A stretch of DNA of 32,690 nt from Bdellovibrionales bacterium (GTDB lineage: Bacteria > Bdellovibrionota > Bdellovibrionia > Bdellovibrionales > Bdellovibrionaceae), in assembly GCA_005793345.1 (NCBI GenBank), contig SXSU01000011.1, positions 1 to 32,690 of the forward strand, in the 5' to 3' direction. How positions within the stretch are numbered: position 1 is the stretch's first letter; each line of letters starts with the position of its first letter. Both the position numbers and the translations under genes were made by a program. The notes below the pieces were generated by a model that searched no databases, was not told the origin of the DNA, and saw only the letters and a program-made list of their open reading frames with translations. This document shows, piece by piece, positions 16,378-25,003 of this stretch.

Positions 16378-19307
16378 AAAATAAAATTATGGGAAAAAAT
16401 TTTTTTTACTGCATTAATATTATTTTAATTACATTCATTACTTTGTGTTTAACTAGTTGCCAGGAGCAATCCTTGCGAGGAGGTCAAAGAGCAGCTCAAC
16501 CTGATAATTACTCTGAAGTACCTTATGATCCAAAACAACCTTACTTAATCGATACAAAATGCGGACTTTTTTGTTACGAAAAAAATCCTGCAATTTATTT
16601 AAGTGGTCAAGAAATTAGCTTTAATGATCCCAAAACGATATCGACTGGGCCATTTAGTTATTCGATTACTCCTGCTTTACCTGATGGATTATTTTTTGAT
16701 ACTACAATAGGTAGAATTTCTGGAACTCCTCAAAATATACTTTCAGCAACAAACTACACTATTACCCAGAATAGTCCAAGTGGATCTATAGATACAATTT
16801 TACAAATTACAGTTTTAAATTCAATGCAATTCAAAAATATAAAATTTAATGAGAGGTATTCAAAGGATTTTGGCCAATCAGTATTAGTTCAACCAGATGG
16901 AAAAATTGTAATCTTAGCTAAATCTTGCCGAGACGCTTGGCAATGTGCAATTAGTGCTTTTTCTCTCATCCGATTAAACTCAGATTCAACACTAGATACA
17001 ACATTCAATTCAACAGGAAAAGTATATACAAAATTTACAACAGGACTAGATTTACCAATTGCAATGGCACTACAAAGCGATGGAAAAATTGTTGTTGCGG
17101 GAAAGATTAGTCATGATATTGATGGCTCTCATATAGTTATTGTACGTTACAATACAAATGGAACTCTAGATGGTTCTTTTAATAAGATTGGATATACTAC
17201 AATTGGTATGGGCTATAAAAGTGATATCATCGTCGCAAATTTAGTATTACAAAATGATGGGAAAATTTTAATAGCAGGTTCTTCAACTGGAAAATCTCCT
17301 GAATTTTACGATTATGATTTTTTGTTGCTTCGATTAAAATCAAATGGGATCTTAGATGAAAATTTTAATAAGACAGGAACTATTCCTGGAATAATTAGAA
17401 CTCATTTAGGTTCAAATTTTGATATTACAAAAAATATAACAATTCAAAATTTAGATGGAAAAATAATACTAGTAGGAAATGTTGATGGAATAAATGGAAA
17501 TAAAAATTTTGCAATTATCCGTTTTAATAGCAATGGAACAATTGATTCATCATTTAATCCAAGTGGACAATTACCTGGTTCAGCAATTGTAGACTTAAAC
17601 AATTATGATGACAGTTCAAGTGTTGTATTACAAGAAACTGATAAAATAATTCTTGCTGGTACTACCTTAGTATCGTCATTACAAAAAATTACAATGATTA
17701 GATTTAATCCTGATGGCAGTTTGGATTCGTCATTTGGAATAAATGGAATTCAAATACAAAGTGTTGGTAGTAATCCTACTTCCGGTAAAGTTTATTTGAA
17801 AACTGATGAAAATCTTTTATGGGCAGGACAGGATTATTTTAATAATACAGGTAAAAGTAATTTTTTTCTCGCTCAGTTTAATAAAGTAACAGGCTCTCTT
17901 GATTCAAATTTTAATTCTTCTGGATTTGTAAGTATTAATATTGATAATAGAAGTGGCGCATCAGGACTAGTTTTACAACCTGATGGAAAATTTATATTAA
18001 CAGGATATGCTCAGCCAATTAATAATTTGAACCCTAATTTTACTTATGATGTCCCAACAAATATTGCAACCATTCGATTAAATACAAATGGTAGTCTTGA
18101 CACTTCCTTTGGCACAAATGGTAAAGTTCTTACAAATATTGGAGGTGTTGATTCAAATGATGTACCTTATGGTAATCTGACACAAACAAATGGAAAACTT
18201 ATAATATTTGGTAGTACAAATCAATCTGGTAATGAAGACTTTGCAATTGCAAGATTTAACCCCGATGGTAACCTTGATGAAACATTTAACTCAAATGGAA
18301 AAGTAGTTTTAGACCTAGGAACGAATTCATTTGATATTGCAACTTCAAGTGCTCAACAAAATGATGAAAAATTATTGGTAGCAGGTCTTACAAAGGTAAA
18401 AATGTATCAAGATGTTTTAAGCCTTGTCCGTCTTAATCCAGATGGGAACCTTGATTTAAGTTTTAACTCAACTGGAAAAATTTTAACAAATTTTATAAGT
18501 TCGACATCACATATTTCTGTTCAAAAGGATGATAAAATTATTTTAGCAGGAAGCTATGGACCAAAATTTTTGATCTATAGATACTATTCAAATGGTATTT
18601 TAGATAATAGCTTTAACTCAACAGGCATTGTGGAATTACAATTTGATGGAAATGAAAAAAATGTTACTTTACAACATATTATGATTCAAAATGATGGAAA
18701 AATTCTTTTAGCAGGTATAACCCCATCTTCAACTGGATTATCAAATATAATACTTGCTAGATTAAATTCTGATGGTCATCTTGATTTATCTTTTAATTCA
18801 ATTGGATATATTACAACCCAGCTCTCATCCAATTCTAATGATATTGTAAAATCAGTACACGTACAAACTGATGGAAAAATAGTATTAATTGGGGATTCTA
18901 ATTATGGAAACAATAATGGATTCATAATTATTCGTTATAACCAAGATGGAAGCAGGGATACTAGTTTTAATGATACTGGATTAAAAATAATTGATTTAGG
19001 ATTGTCATCAGTGACTTACAAAGCAGTGTATTCAACTGAAGAAAATAGTAAAATTTTATTTAGTGGAATTGTAAGCAAAAACAATAGTAGTACTTCTCCT
19101 CCATTAGGAATATTTATTCGTTTAAATTCTGATGGAACTTATGATAATACTTTTTATAATACAGGAAAATTTCAAGCCAATTTTGGCTTATTTTTTAACA
19201 ATGAAAATATTATCTTTATGGATCATCAAGACAATGGAACTTTTTTAGTTTTCGGAGCAAGTGGACAAGCTGGAAATTCTGATTTTTCATTTTTAAGTTT
19301 TAAATAA
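16374..19307 (+). CDS. Large lipoprotein with delta-60 repeats
   Basis: The protein has 977 residues from a TTG that overlaps the clpA stop (TTGA); an ATG five codons later (16389) is the alternative start. The signal peptide ends in the lipobox LTSC. A putative Ig-type segment (ITPALPDGLFFD...GRISGTP) comes first. About thirteen copies follow of a 55-75 residue unit ending R[FLY]N.[DN]G.LD.[ST]F...G, with LQ.DGKI.LAG in each unit. This is the delta-60 repeat found in large exported proteins of Myxococcales and relatives, probably a beta-propeller-like fold. A binding or surface role is inferred; no catalytic motif is seen. The tight coupling to clpA is unexpected for an exported protein. Confidence 0.88.
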   Translation: MKNKIMGKNFFYCINIILITFITLCLTSCQEQSLRGGQRAAQPDNYSEVPYDPKQPYLIDTKCGLFCYEKNPAIYLSGQEISFNDPKTISTGPFSYSITPALPDGLFFDTTIGRISGTPQNILSATNYTITQNSPSGSIDTILQITVLNSMQFKNIKFNERYSKDFGQSVLVQPDGKIVILAKSCRDAWQCAISAFSLIRLNSDSTLDTTFNSTGKVYTKFTTGLDLPIAMALQSDGKIVVAGKISHDIDGSHIVIVRYNTNGTLDGSFNKIGYTTIGMGYKSDIIVANLVLQNDGKILIAGSSTGKSPEFYDYDFLLLRLKSNGILDENFNKTGTIPGIIRTHLGSNFDITKNITIQNLDGKIILVGNVDGINGNKNFAIIRFNSNGTIDSSFNPSGQLPGSAIVDLNNYDDSSSVVLQETDKIILAGTTLVSSLQKITMIRFNPDGSLDSSFGINGIQIQSVGSNPTSGKVYLKTDENLLWAGQDYFNNTGKSNFFLAQFNKVTGSLDSNFNSSGFVSINIDNRSGASGLVLQPDGKFILTGYAQPINNLNPNFTYDVPTNIATIRLNTNGSLDTSFGTNGKVLTNIGGVDSNDVPYGNLTQTNGKLIIFGSTNQSGNEDFAIARFNPDGNLDETFNSNGKVVLDLGTNSFDIATSSAQQNDEKLLVAGLTKVKMYQDVLSLVRLNPDGNLDLSFNSTGKILTNFISSTSHISVQKDDKIILAGSYGPKFLIYRYYSNGILDNSFNSTGIVELQFDGNEKNVTLQHIMIQNDGKILLAGITPSSTGLSNIILARLNSDGHLDLSFNSIGYITTQLSSNSNDIVKSVHVQTDGKIVLIGDSNYGNNNGFIIIRYNQDGSRDTSFNDTGLKIIDLGLSSVTYKAVYSTEENSKILFSGIVSKNNSSTSPPLGIFIRLNSDGTYDNTFYNTGKFQANFGLFFNNENIIFMDHQDNGTFLVFGASGQAGNSDFSFLSFK

Positions 19308-19329
19308 ACAGTTTTACAAAACCTTGTTT
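19306..19329 (+). terminator. Candidate terminator after the delta-60 gene
   Basis: The hairpin AAACA-GTTTT-AC-AAAAC-(CT)-TGTTT gives 10 pairs with a two-base bulge right at the stop codon. T-rich but interrupted sequence follows, with a run of seven T some 20 bases on. It is A+T rich, so stability is low. Confidence 0.4.
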
Positions 19330-19386
19330 AAATTATTTAAAATTATTTTTTTATACTTAAAAAAAAACTTAAAAGGATTTTGAAAA

Positions 19387-20187
19387 TTGAAATTAAATAT
19401 AAAACTTAAATTCATTCTTATTTTTAAATTAATTTTTGTTACTCTTATCTCTGCGGCTCAAACAAAGTTGCAAGATTCCAATTCAAAAATAATTATACAT
19501 CAAGTTACCTTAGGGATAGGATTAACTTATTTTTATTATAATCAAAGCCAAAGCTCAATTTCACCTTTAAATTTTAAATCCTTTAGAGGTCCTTCTACTT
19601 TTTTGGAGTATAAATATAAATGGAATTCAGATTTCTTTCTACTTTTCAATTTTAAGCAAGCACCTGGATATATAAATTCAGGTGAAACACTAAAAGTTAA
19701 AAATCATAACTTTAATTGGAAAACATATTCATTAGACTTTAAATCCAAGTTATCATCTAATAATAAAGTATTTTTGGGACGTAAAATTGAATATGGAATA
19801 GCCTCAGGGTTCTTATATCATCAAGCACCAATCCTTTCATTAACTGAAATGAATACTGCTGAAATTGAATATACTAATATTTCAGTCTTAAACTTAGGTG
19901 GTTTTTTAGATTATCAATTAAACAATAAAATAAATACTGAAGTTTTCTTTAGATACGGTCATGTCTTTGCAACTCGTAATATTACTCTTACTCAACCTCT
20001 TTTATTTGATGGCTCTTTGGGATTGCAGTATCATTTTAACTCTAATTTAGCATATGGATGGTATTGGTATGGTCAATATCAAACTTATAAATACAGCCAT
20101 AATGATTCAAATTCAAATACAAAAAATATTGGAAAACAAACTTTGCTTTATTCAAATATGGATTTACGTCTAATTTTAAAGTTTTAA
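19387..20187 (+). CDS. Predicted outer-membrane beta-barrel protein
   Basis: This 266-residue protein begins at a TTG about nine bases after AAAGGA. The signal peptide ends near ISAAQ. The mature chain alternates aromatic and polar residues in stretches such as LTYFYYNQ, FLLFNFK and YGWYWYGQYQTYKY and ends LRLILKF, with a C-terminal Phe as expected for a barrel inserted by BamA. About ten to twelve strands seem possible. I cannot name a family. It follows the delta-60 lipoprotein on the same strand and could anchor or export it, but that is only context. Confidence 0.65.
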   Translation: MKLNIKLKFILIFKLIFVTLISAAQTKLQDSNSKIIIHQVTLGIGLTYFYYNQSQSSISPLNFKSFRGPSTFLEYKYKWNSDFFLLFNFKQAPGYINSGETLKVKNHNFNWKTYSLDFKSKLSSNNKVFLGRKIEYGIASGFLYHQAPILSLTEMNTAEIEYTNISVLNLGGFLDYQLNNKINTEVFFRYGHVFATRNITLTQPLLFDGSLGLQYHFNSNLAYGWYWYGQYQTYKYSHNDSNSNTKNIGKQTLLYSNMDLRLILKF

Positions 20188-20192
20188 ATTAA

Positions 20193-20380
20193 TTGTTTAA
20201 TGATTTAATTGCGAAGCAATCAGAATTAATCATTAGTAGTAATTATGAAAATACAAACTTTAGTTTGGATTTTCATAATACGGGGTGATTCATAAATCAC
20301 CCCCAGCAAACAAGAAAATAACTGCTCGTGATTATGTCTGATATAATCGCGCAAGCGATCAGACTTAATCATGAGTAGTT
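20193..20380. repeat. Composite repeat cluster: P copy, H1, H2, linker, second P copy
   Basis: This is the fullest copy. A first P core (20196-20240) has the inner hairpin ATTGC-GAA-GCAAT. H1 (20242-20279) has perfect 11-bp arms ATTATGAAAAT/ATTTTCATAAT and an inner CAAACT/AGTTTG. H2 (20282-20303) is GGGGTGATT-CATA-AATCACCCC. A linker with CAAACAAG follows, then a near-perfect P palindrome (20320-20380) with the inner stem ATCGC-GCAA-GCGAT. It fills the space between the convergent beta-barrel gene and pdxJ, and its end contains most of the pdxJ stop codon. Confidence 0.95.
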
Positions 20381-21122
20381 ATTTCAAAATTTGACACATC
20401 TTTTGAATTGCTTTCTTTATGCCAAGTTCAATACTATAGCAAATTAGAGAGTGACCAATATTTAATTCTTGCAGATAAGGAAGTGTTTTAATTATAGCTG
20501 CGTGTTCATAATCAAGACCATGCCCAGCATGCACATTCAATTTTAATTCGTTTGCTAAAATTGCTCCATTGTATAGTTCTTTCCAAAATTTTTGTTTTTT
20601 TATTTTAGAAACTTCACTTACCCAATGTCCAGTATGAAATTCAACTGCATCAGCATTTAAAGTTTTAGTCAGCTCAATCATTTCTGCTTGAGGTGCAATA
20701 AAAAGTGATACTTTTATATTTTTCTTATGTAATCGAGGAATCCATTTTTGCAATTGCGATTCTACTGTGGATACATTTAAGCCTCCCTCAGTTGTAAGCT
20801 CTTGGCGCTTTTCAGGAACCAGACAAACCCAAGCTGGTTTATATTTTAACGCAAGTTCAAACATCTCGTCCGTCGCTGCCATTTCTAAATTAATTTTAAC
20901 TTTTTTATCTTTTGATAACATTATTAAATCTTTTAATTGGATATGACGACGATCTTCTCTTAAGTGTATTGTAATTTGTTCGGCTCCAGATTTCATAGCC
21001 AGAATTGCAAATTTATGAATATTAGGATACGGTGTTGTATCCCCTCTTACTTGACGAAGTGTTGCTATATGATCAATGTTAACGCCTAAACGAATTTTTT
21101 GAAATTTTTTATATTTAATCAT
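20379..21122 (-). CDS. pdxJ: Pyridoxine 5'-phosphate synthase PdxJ
   Basis: PdxJ condenses 3-amino-2-oxopropyl phosphate with 1-deoxy-D-xylulose 5-phosphate to form pyridoxine 5'-phosphate in vitamin B6 synthesis. The 247-residue protein matches the family length (about 240). Family motifs are GVNIDHIATLRQVRG near the N-terminus, AEQITIHLREDRRHI, the HTGHW segment, NVHAGHGLDYEH, and NIGHSLICYSIELG at the phosphate end. The TIM-barrel strands between them are intact. No other B6 gene is present in the window. The stop codon lies in the terminal arm of a dispersed repeat. Confidence 0.97.
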   Translation of the reverse strand: MIKYKKFQKIRLGVNIDHIATLRQVRGDTTPYPNIHKFAILAMKSGAEQITIHLREDRRHIQLKDLIMLSKDKKVKINLEMAATDEMFELALKYKPAWVCLVPEKRQELTTEGGLNVSTVESQLQKWIPRLHKKNIKVSLFIAPQAEMIELTKTLNADAVEFHTGHWVSEVSKIKKQKFWKELYNGAILANELKLNVHAGHGLDYEHAAIIKTLPYLQELNIGHSLICYSIELGIKKAIQKMCQILK

Positions 21123-21229
21123 AATATTGATGTTTACTGAGTCAATTCTTCAAAGTCTATTGTTATGAAGGATTATTCTTTCGCGCATCGCTTCTTTTAA
21201 TTGTTTTAACTGTTGAACATTTCACAAAC

Positions 21230-22144
21230 TTGCTTCAGAATTTTCAAATGCTATTACCTTTATGGTCAGAGTTTTTTGAAGAATTACAAAATATCCGCGG
21301 CAGATCTTTAAATACAGTTCTTGCTTATCGTCATGATTTAGAACTATATTCTGAGTTTATTCAAACTGAACAAAAAACTTCTCAGTTATTTGATTTTTTA
21401 AAAAAGAAAAAACTTTCTCCTAGATCTCAAGCAAGACTCATTAGTAGTGTTAGAACTTATATGAAGTTTTGCGAAAACCATGATGTCAAATGTCCTGAGC
21501 TAAAAGAATTGAAACAACCACGAGTAAAAACAAGCCTTCCAAAACCAATTTCAATTGAGCAGTTCAAAGCACTCTATGCCTCTTGCACAGATAAAGATAA
21601 TTACTTTACTAAACGAAATCAGTTAACTTTAGCACTCTTGTATGGATTAGGCTGCCGTGTAACTGAATTAATTCAATTAAATTTATCCGATATTTATGAA
21701 ATTGAAAAATATATAAAGGTTCTCGGAAAGGGTGGAAAAGAAAGACTTGTGCCACTTAATGATTTTTTAGTTGATTCGTTAAAGGATTACATTACAAATG
21801 TTCGAGCTTTAATTTATAAACCAAATTCTCATTCTCCAACTGATACAAATTATTTAATCGTAAATGATCGAGGCCATCGTCCATCACGTGTTGATATTTG
21901 GAGATGGTTGGTTGATTGGTCAAAATCAGCTGGTTTTGAAAAAGCAATTTCACCCCATCAATTTAGACATGGCTGCGCAACAGCCTTGCTTGATGGTGGC
22001 GCTGACTTAAGGTCAATCCAATTACTTTTGGGACATACAAGTATTAAAACCACACAGATTTATACTTCTGTATCTGCTTCACATTTAAAATCAACCGTTG
22101 ACCAATGCCATCCTTTATCTCCAACTTTTAATGATAAAATCTAA
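21230..22144 (+). CDS. XerC/XerD-type tyrosine recombinase
   Basis: This site-specific recombinase has 304 residues from a TTG, or 298 from the ATG at 21248; neither start has a strong ribosome site. The N-terminal SAM-like core-binding domain (about 10-95) includes RGRSLNTVLAYRHDL. The catalytic domain has R143 (GCRVTEL), the beta-hairpin K167 (GKGGKER), H243 and R246 (HQFRHG), H269 (LGHTS) and Y278 (TTQIY), so all six catalytic residues are present. Size and motifs fit chromosome-dimer-resolving Xer proteins. Whether it is XerC or XerD cannot be decided. The neighbours show no phage or integron genes, so a housekeeping role is likely. Confidence 0.92.
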   Translation: MLQNFQMLLPLWSEFFEELQNIRGRSLNTVLAYRHDLELYSEFIQTEQKTSQLFDFLKKKKLSPRSQARLISSVRTYMKFCENHDVKCPELKELKQPRVKTSLPKPISIEQFKALYASCTDKDNYFTKRNQLTLALLYGLGCRVTELIQLNLSDIYEIEKYIKVLGKGGKERLVPLNDFLVDSLKDYITNVRALIYKPNSHSPTDTNYLIVNDRGHRPSRVDIWRWLVDWSKSAGFEKAISPHQFRHGCATALLDGGADLRSIQLLLGHTSIKTTQIYTSVSASHLKSTVDQCHPLSPTFNDKI

Positions 22145-22199
22145 TTGCATCTCAACTATAACAAACAAAATCTTGCACTGTAATTTTCTTTTTTATTAT

Positions 22200-22847
22200 T
22201 TAATAAAGTTCGATCGGTAAAGCTGTAGATCCTAAACACACTTGTCCATTCAAAGAATCAATACGAATAGATCCTATAAGTCTATTCACTTCACCTCTCA
22301 TCACACCATTTAAACTTGTGGGATTATTTATTACTCCTTGAATAAAAGTCAGCAAGAGCAATTGCCCAGTTTGTAAAGAATGAGCTTGTAATCTTAAACC
22401 AGACATAATTCCTCCCTGCCAAGTTCCAGCCGTAACAGTAGAAACAATATAATCACCGGGCATAATATTACATAAATACGTTTCTGCATATTGAACTTTT
22501 AAAACTCCCTTTGCCTGAACAATACCAGAATATATTAAAGGAATTTTTGGGTCATTAAAATTCGCTCTCGCAACATCGCCATATAAATCTAAACCCAAGT
22601 AAAAACTTTTACTCCCATTATTAGAATCTGTAGTTGCAATAAAGCCAATCTGCCCCTGATTCATAAGACATCCTTGACAACCGGCAGCCACGCTCAGTGG
22701 AAGAACTGGTGCGACGACACGGTTCCCTTTTTTATTACTTGAAGAATTTCCACATGCTGCAACAACAAAAATAAAAAATAATGACATGAACATTGTCATT
22801 ATCTGCGACATGTTTTTGTTTAAAAAAATTTTCTTAGCAATATTCAT
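22200..22847 (-). CDS. Lipoprotein of unknown function with CxxC motif
   Basis: The chosen ATG at 22847 follows GAGGAGGAATT at an ideal distance, giving 215 residues; an ATG 15 bases upstream overlaps this site and is rejected. The long signal peptide ends in VAAC. The mature region has a basic N/K/S linker and then a CQGC motif (in GCQGCLMNQG), beta-rich segments (YIVSTVTAGTW, LLLLTFIQGV) and another Cys near the end. No family is recognised. It lies 31 bp downstream of another lipoprotein gene, probably in the same transcript, and convergent to the Xer gene. Confidence 0.7.
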   Translation of the reverse strand: MNIAKKIFLNKNMSQIMTMFMSLFFIFVVAACGNSSSNKKGNRVVAPVLPLSVAAGCQGCLMNQGQIGFIATTDSNNGSKSFYLGLDLYGDVARANFNDPKIPLIYSGIVQAKGVLKVQYAETYLCNIMPGDYIVSTVTAGTWQGGIMSGLRLQAHSLQTGQLLLLTFIQGVINNPTSLNGVMRGEVNRLIGSIRIDSLNGQVCLGSTALPIELY

Positions 22848-22878
22848 AATTCCTCCTCTCATATCATTAATCTAACAG

Positions 22879-23691
22879 CTATTCTGTCAGAAGATTGAGA
22901 GCTTTAATTCTGTTTACATTTGAGAATGTACCTAACTTTCGATATCCATTTGAATCAGGTACAATTCCAGTTTTATTCATCACAATATTATTTCTACAAT
23001 CATAGGGGCCTATTGTTCGAAACCAACAAGGGAGCACAACAGACCAACCTGCTCCAGCATCATAGGTTGCCATAGCTTTAGTATAATTTTTATACCAAAC
23101 AGATCCACTCAGTTGAGAAGGTCCTGCTCCATCTCCTAAATCTACTGTGTTATCAAATACAAGTGCAATAGCACCAACTGTATCTTCAAATAAACCTGTA
23201 AAAACTTTTTTCCCATTATGAGTAAAAAATTTATTATACATAAAATAATCTTTTCCATCATATGATTTAGTTCCTGATTTTAATTGAGCTTCATAATCCT
23301 TACCGCTGCTTTGATAATGAATTTTTACTGTTCCCGCAAAAGCTCCACGAGTGGGAACTTCTTTAAGATCGATATTAATTACTACATTTTCTGGCTCAAC
23401 TGGATGAGTTGCTACAAAAATATTAAACTCATCATCGTTCACGATATGAAAATCTGTAGTTGCTCCTTTTGAATAAGTTGCACCACTATAAACACTATCA
23501 ACAGAACCAGGTGCTCCAGGAATTGTCGCATCTACATAAGGAGAGTCAGTGGGAATAGGTGTTGCCGCTACAACAGGATTTTTATTCGATGATTTTTTTG
23601 CACAACCTACACCTATAAATAAAAGTAATAAACTTGTTAAAACAAGTGGAAAACTTAATATAATTTTTCTATATGTTTTATTCAAATTCAT
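22879..23691 (-). CDS. Lipoprotein of unknown function
   Basis: This 270-residue protein starts at the ATG at 23691, which sits behind TAGGAGATACT; a further ATG 27 bases upstream lacks a ribosome site. A basic N-terminus and hydrophobic core end in the lipobox GVGC. A Ser/Asn/Pro linker leads to a domain with strands NVVINIDL, GAFAGTVKIHYQ and AIALVFDN and a Cys pair in LPCWFRTIGPYDCR. It resembles other short Bdellovibrio-type envelope lipoproteins only in style. It is the first gene of a two-gene set with the lipoprotein ending at 22200. Confidence 0.7.
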   Translation of the reverse strand: MNLNKTYRKIILSFPLVLTSLLLLFIGVGCAKKSSNKNPVVAATPIPTDSPYVDATIPGAPGSVDSVYSGATYSKGATTDFHIVNDDEFNIFVATHPVEPENVVINIDLKEVPTRGAFAGTVKIHYQSSGKDYEAQLKSGTKSYDGKDYFMYNKFFTHNGKKVFTGLFEDTVGAIALVFDNTVDLGDGAGPSQLSGSVWYKNYTKAMATYDAGAGWSVVLPCWFRTIGPYDCRNNIVMNKTGIVPDSNGYRKLGTFSNVNRIKALNLLTE

Positions 23692-24107
23692 AGTATCTCC
23701 TACAAGATTTACTATCAATTCTCATACCAGCTATTGAGTTTACTTTTAATTATGCGAAAATATTACTAAAAGATTTAAAAATATATTTTACGACATTAAA
23801 TAATGAGTGTCTAAAAGTCTTGTAAGATACAATTAATGGCATCACTGTCTCAATTCAAAACATATTTTAAATTTATAGAAAATCACCCCCATCAAACAAG
23901 AGAATAACTGCTCGTGATTATGTCTGATACAATCAGCGCAAGCTGATCAGATTTAATCATGAGCAGTTAGTTAGTTTTACATATTTCATTTTGAAACACT
24001 TGATTCAATCACGATTATATTACTTATAAACGTAACTTTTTGAGAATGAGTTGTGGTGTTATATTTGCACTACACATTTAATATATGAATATAGAAAGGT
24101 GGTTTGC
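23692..24107. other. Divergent intergenic region holding a repeat copy
   Basis: These 416 bp separate two divergent lipoprotein genes. The composite repeat copy occupies 23881-23968. Upstream and downstream parts are A+T rich, without a clear promoter pair. GAAAGGTGG just before 24108 is the ribosome site of the plus-strand gene. Confidence 0.5.
23881..23968. repeat. Dispersed repeat: half H2, linker, P palindrome
   Basis: AATCACCCCC is the right arm of H2 only, its left arm being absent. It is followed by the linker ATCAAACAAGAGAAT and a 63-bp P palindrome (23906-23968) with perfect outer arms AACTGCTC/GAGCAGTT. The inner hairpin is ATCAGC-GCAA-GCTGAT, one pair longer than in the copy near 20350 yet still perfectly paired. 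It lies between divergent lipoprotein genes. Confidence 0.92.
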
Positions 24108-24914
24108 ATGAAAACCCATTATTCTAAAAAATTAAGTTCACTATTGTTTGCTGCGAGTTTAGGATTAACAGGATGTTCAAATAATTTACTGACAAAAACA
24201 ATTTCTTCACCGAGTCTTAGCTCTGGTTCATCAAACTCTAATGATGGAAATACTGAATCTGGAACTACAGATAGCTCAAGTCGAGTAACAGCTCCAACCA
24301 CAGCAACAACGTATTCAAAAGAAGTAGCTATTTGCAATTCTAAAAATTTAACCTACTTAAAAACACAATTAATGGTTTATTATGAAAATAGCTCAACTCC
24401 ACTTAAAAATGTCATTCGCATGTGGATTCCAAGAATTGCTTATGATTTTAATGTTAGTAATTATCAAGTAAAATTTTTTAAATTTAAAACCAATGAAAAA
24501 GGAGAAGTATGGACTGATCCTGATCCTTTGAAATTAAAAATAGAGAAAAAAGTTGGATTTGTTTCAATAACAGATAATTTTGATTCTCTTAATTGGAAAT
24601 TAATGAAAACTGCACTTGCAGCAAAAAGTATAACTATTGATACTCTTGAAAAAACTTTTGCAAACTACTCATTTGTTTTAGATTTGCGTGATAAAGCTGG
24701 TGATTACGAAGGACTTCAGATTGCTGTTTATAACGGAATTGGAAATAAAGTAGAAGAAGGTAATATGTTATTACCACCTTTTTATGCTCACCCAGTTTCT
24801 TATTCAGCATATAATTCTTACTTAAAATCACTTCACCCCTTTATAGACATGATAGGTTCTGCATGGACAGTAGATTTGTTTAAAGAGCAGCTTAATAAAA
24901 ATTGTTTTTATTAA
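24108..24914 (+). CDS. Lipoprotein of unknown function with Ser/Thr-rich linker
   Basis: This 268-residue protein starts at the ATG at 24108, which follows GAAAGGTGG; an upstream in-frame ATG at 24051 is ignored because the signal peptide begins at MKTHYSKK. The lipobox is LTGC. A Ser/Thr/Gly linker (about 25-70) precedes a compact domain. Its two cysteines, in AICNS near the domain start and NKNCFY at the extreme C-terminus, probably form a disulfide that closes the domain. No catalytic motif or family is recognised. Confidence 0.7.
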   Translation: MKTHYSKKLSSLLFAASLGLTGCSNNLLTKTISSPSLSSGSSNSNDGNTESGTTDSSSRVTAPTTATTYSKEVAICNSKNLTYLKTQLMVYYENSSTPLKNVIRMWIPRIAYDFNVSNYQVKFFKFKTNEKGEVWTDPDPLKLKIEKKVGFVSITDNFDSLNWKLMKTALAAKSITIDTLEKTFANYSFVLDLRDKAGDYEGLQIAVYNGIGNKVEEGNMLLPPFYAHPVSYSAYNSYLKSLHPFIDMIGSAWTVDLFKEQLNKNCFY

Positions 24915-24947
24915 ACTAAGGCCATATTACAAGCCAGACTTTAGTTT
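24913..24947 (+). terminator. Weak candidate terminator
   Basis: AAACTAA (24913-24919) can pair with TTAGTTT (24941-24947), and an inner GGC/GCC is possible with an unpaired AGACT on one side. It begins at the lipoprotein stop codon. Only a T-rich, not continuous, tract follows. Confidence 0.3.
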
Positions 24948-25003
24948 GTTGATTTACGAATTATTATTTAACAATACTATAAATCTAACTTAAGATACTA
25001 ATT

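Noticed and set aside
20281..20303. H2 hairpin as a classical Rho-independent terminator
   Set aside because: The stem is good but no T tract follows on either strand, and the same module appears upstream of divergent genes.
21230..22144. Integrase of a mobile element
   Set aside because: There are no att-like direct repeats, tRNA target, or phage or transfer genes nearby. Size and motifs fit a housekeeping Xer protein.
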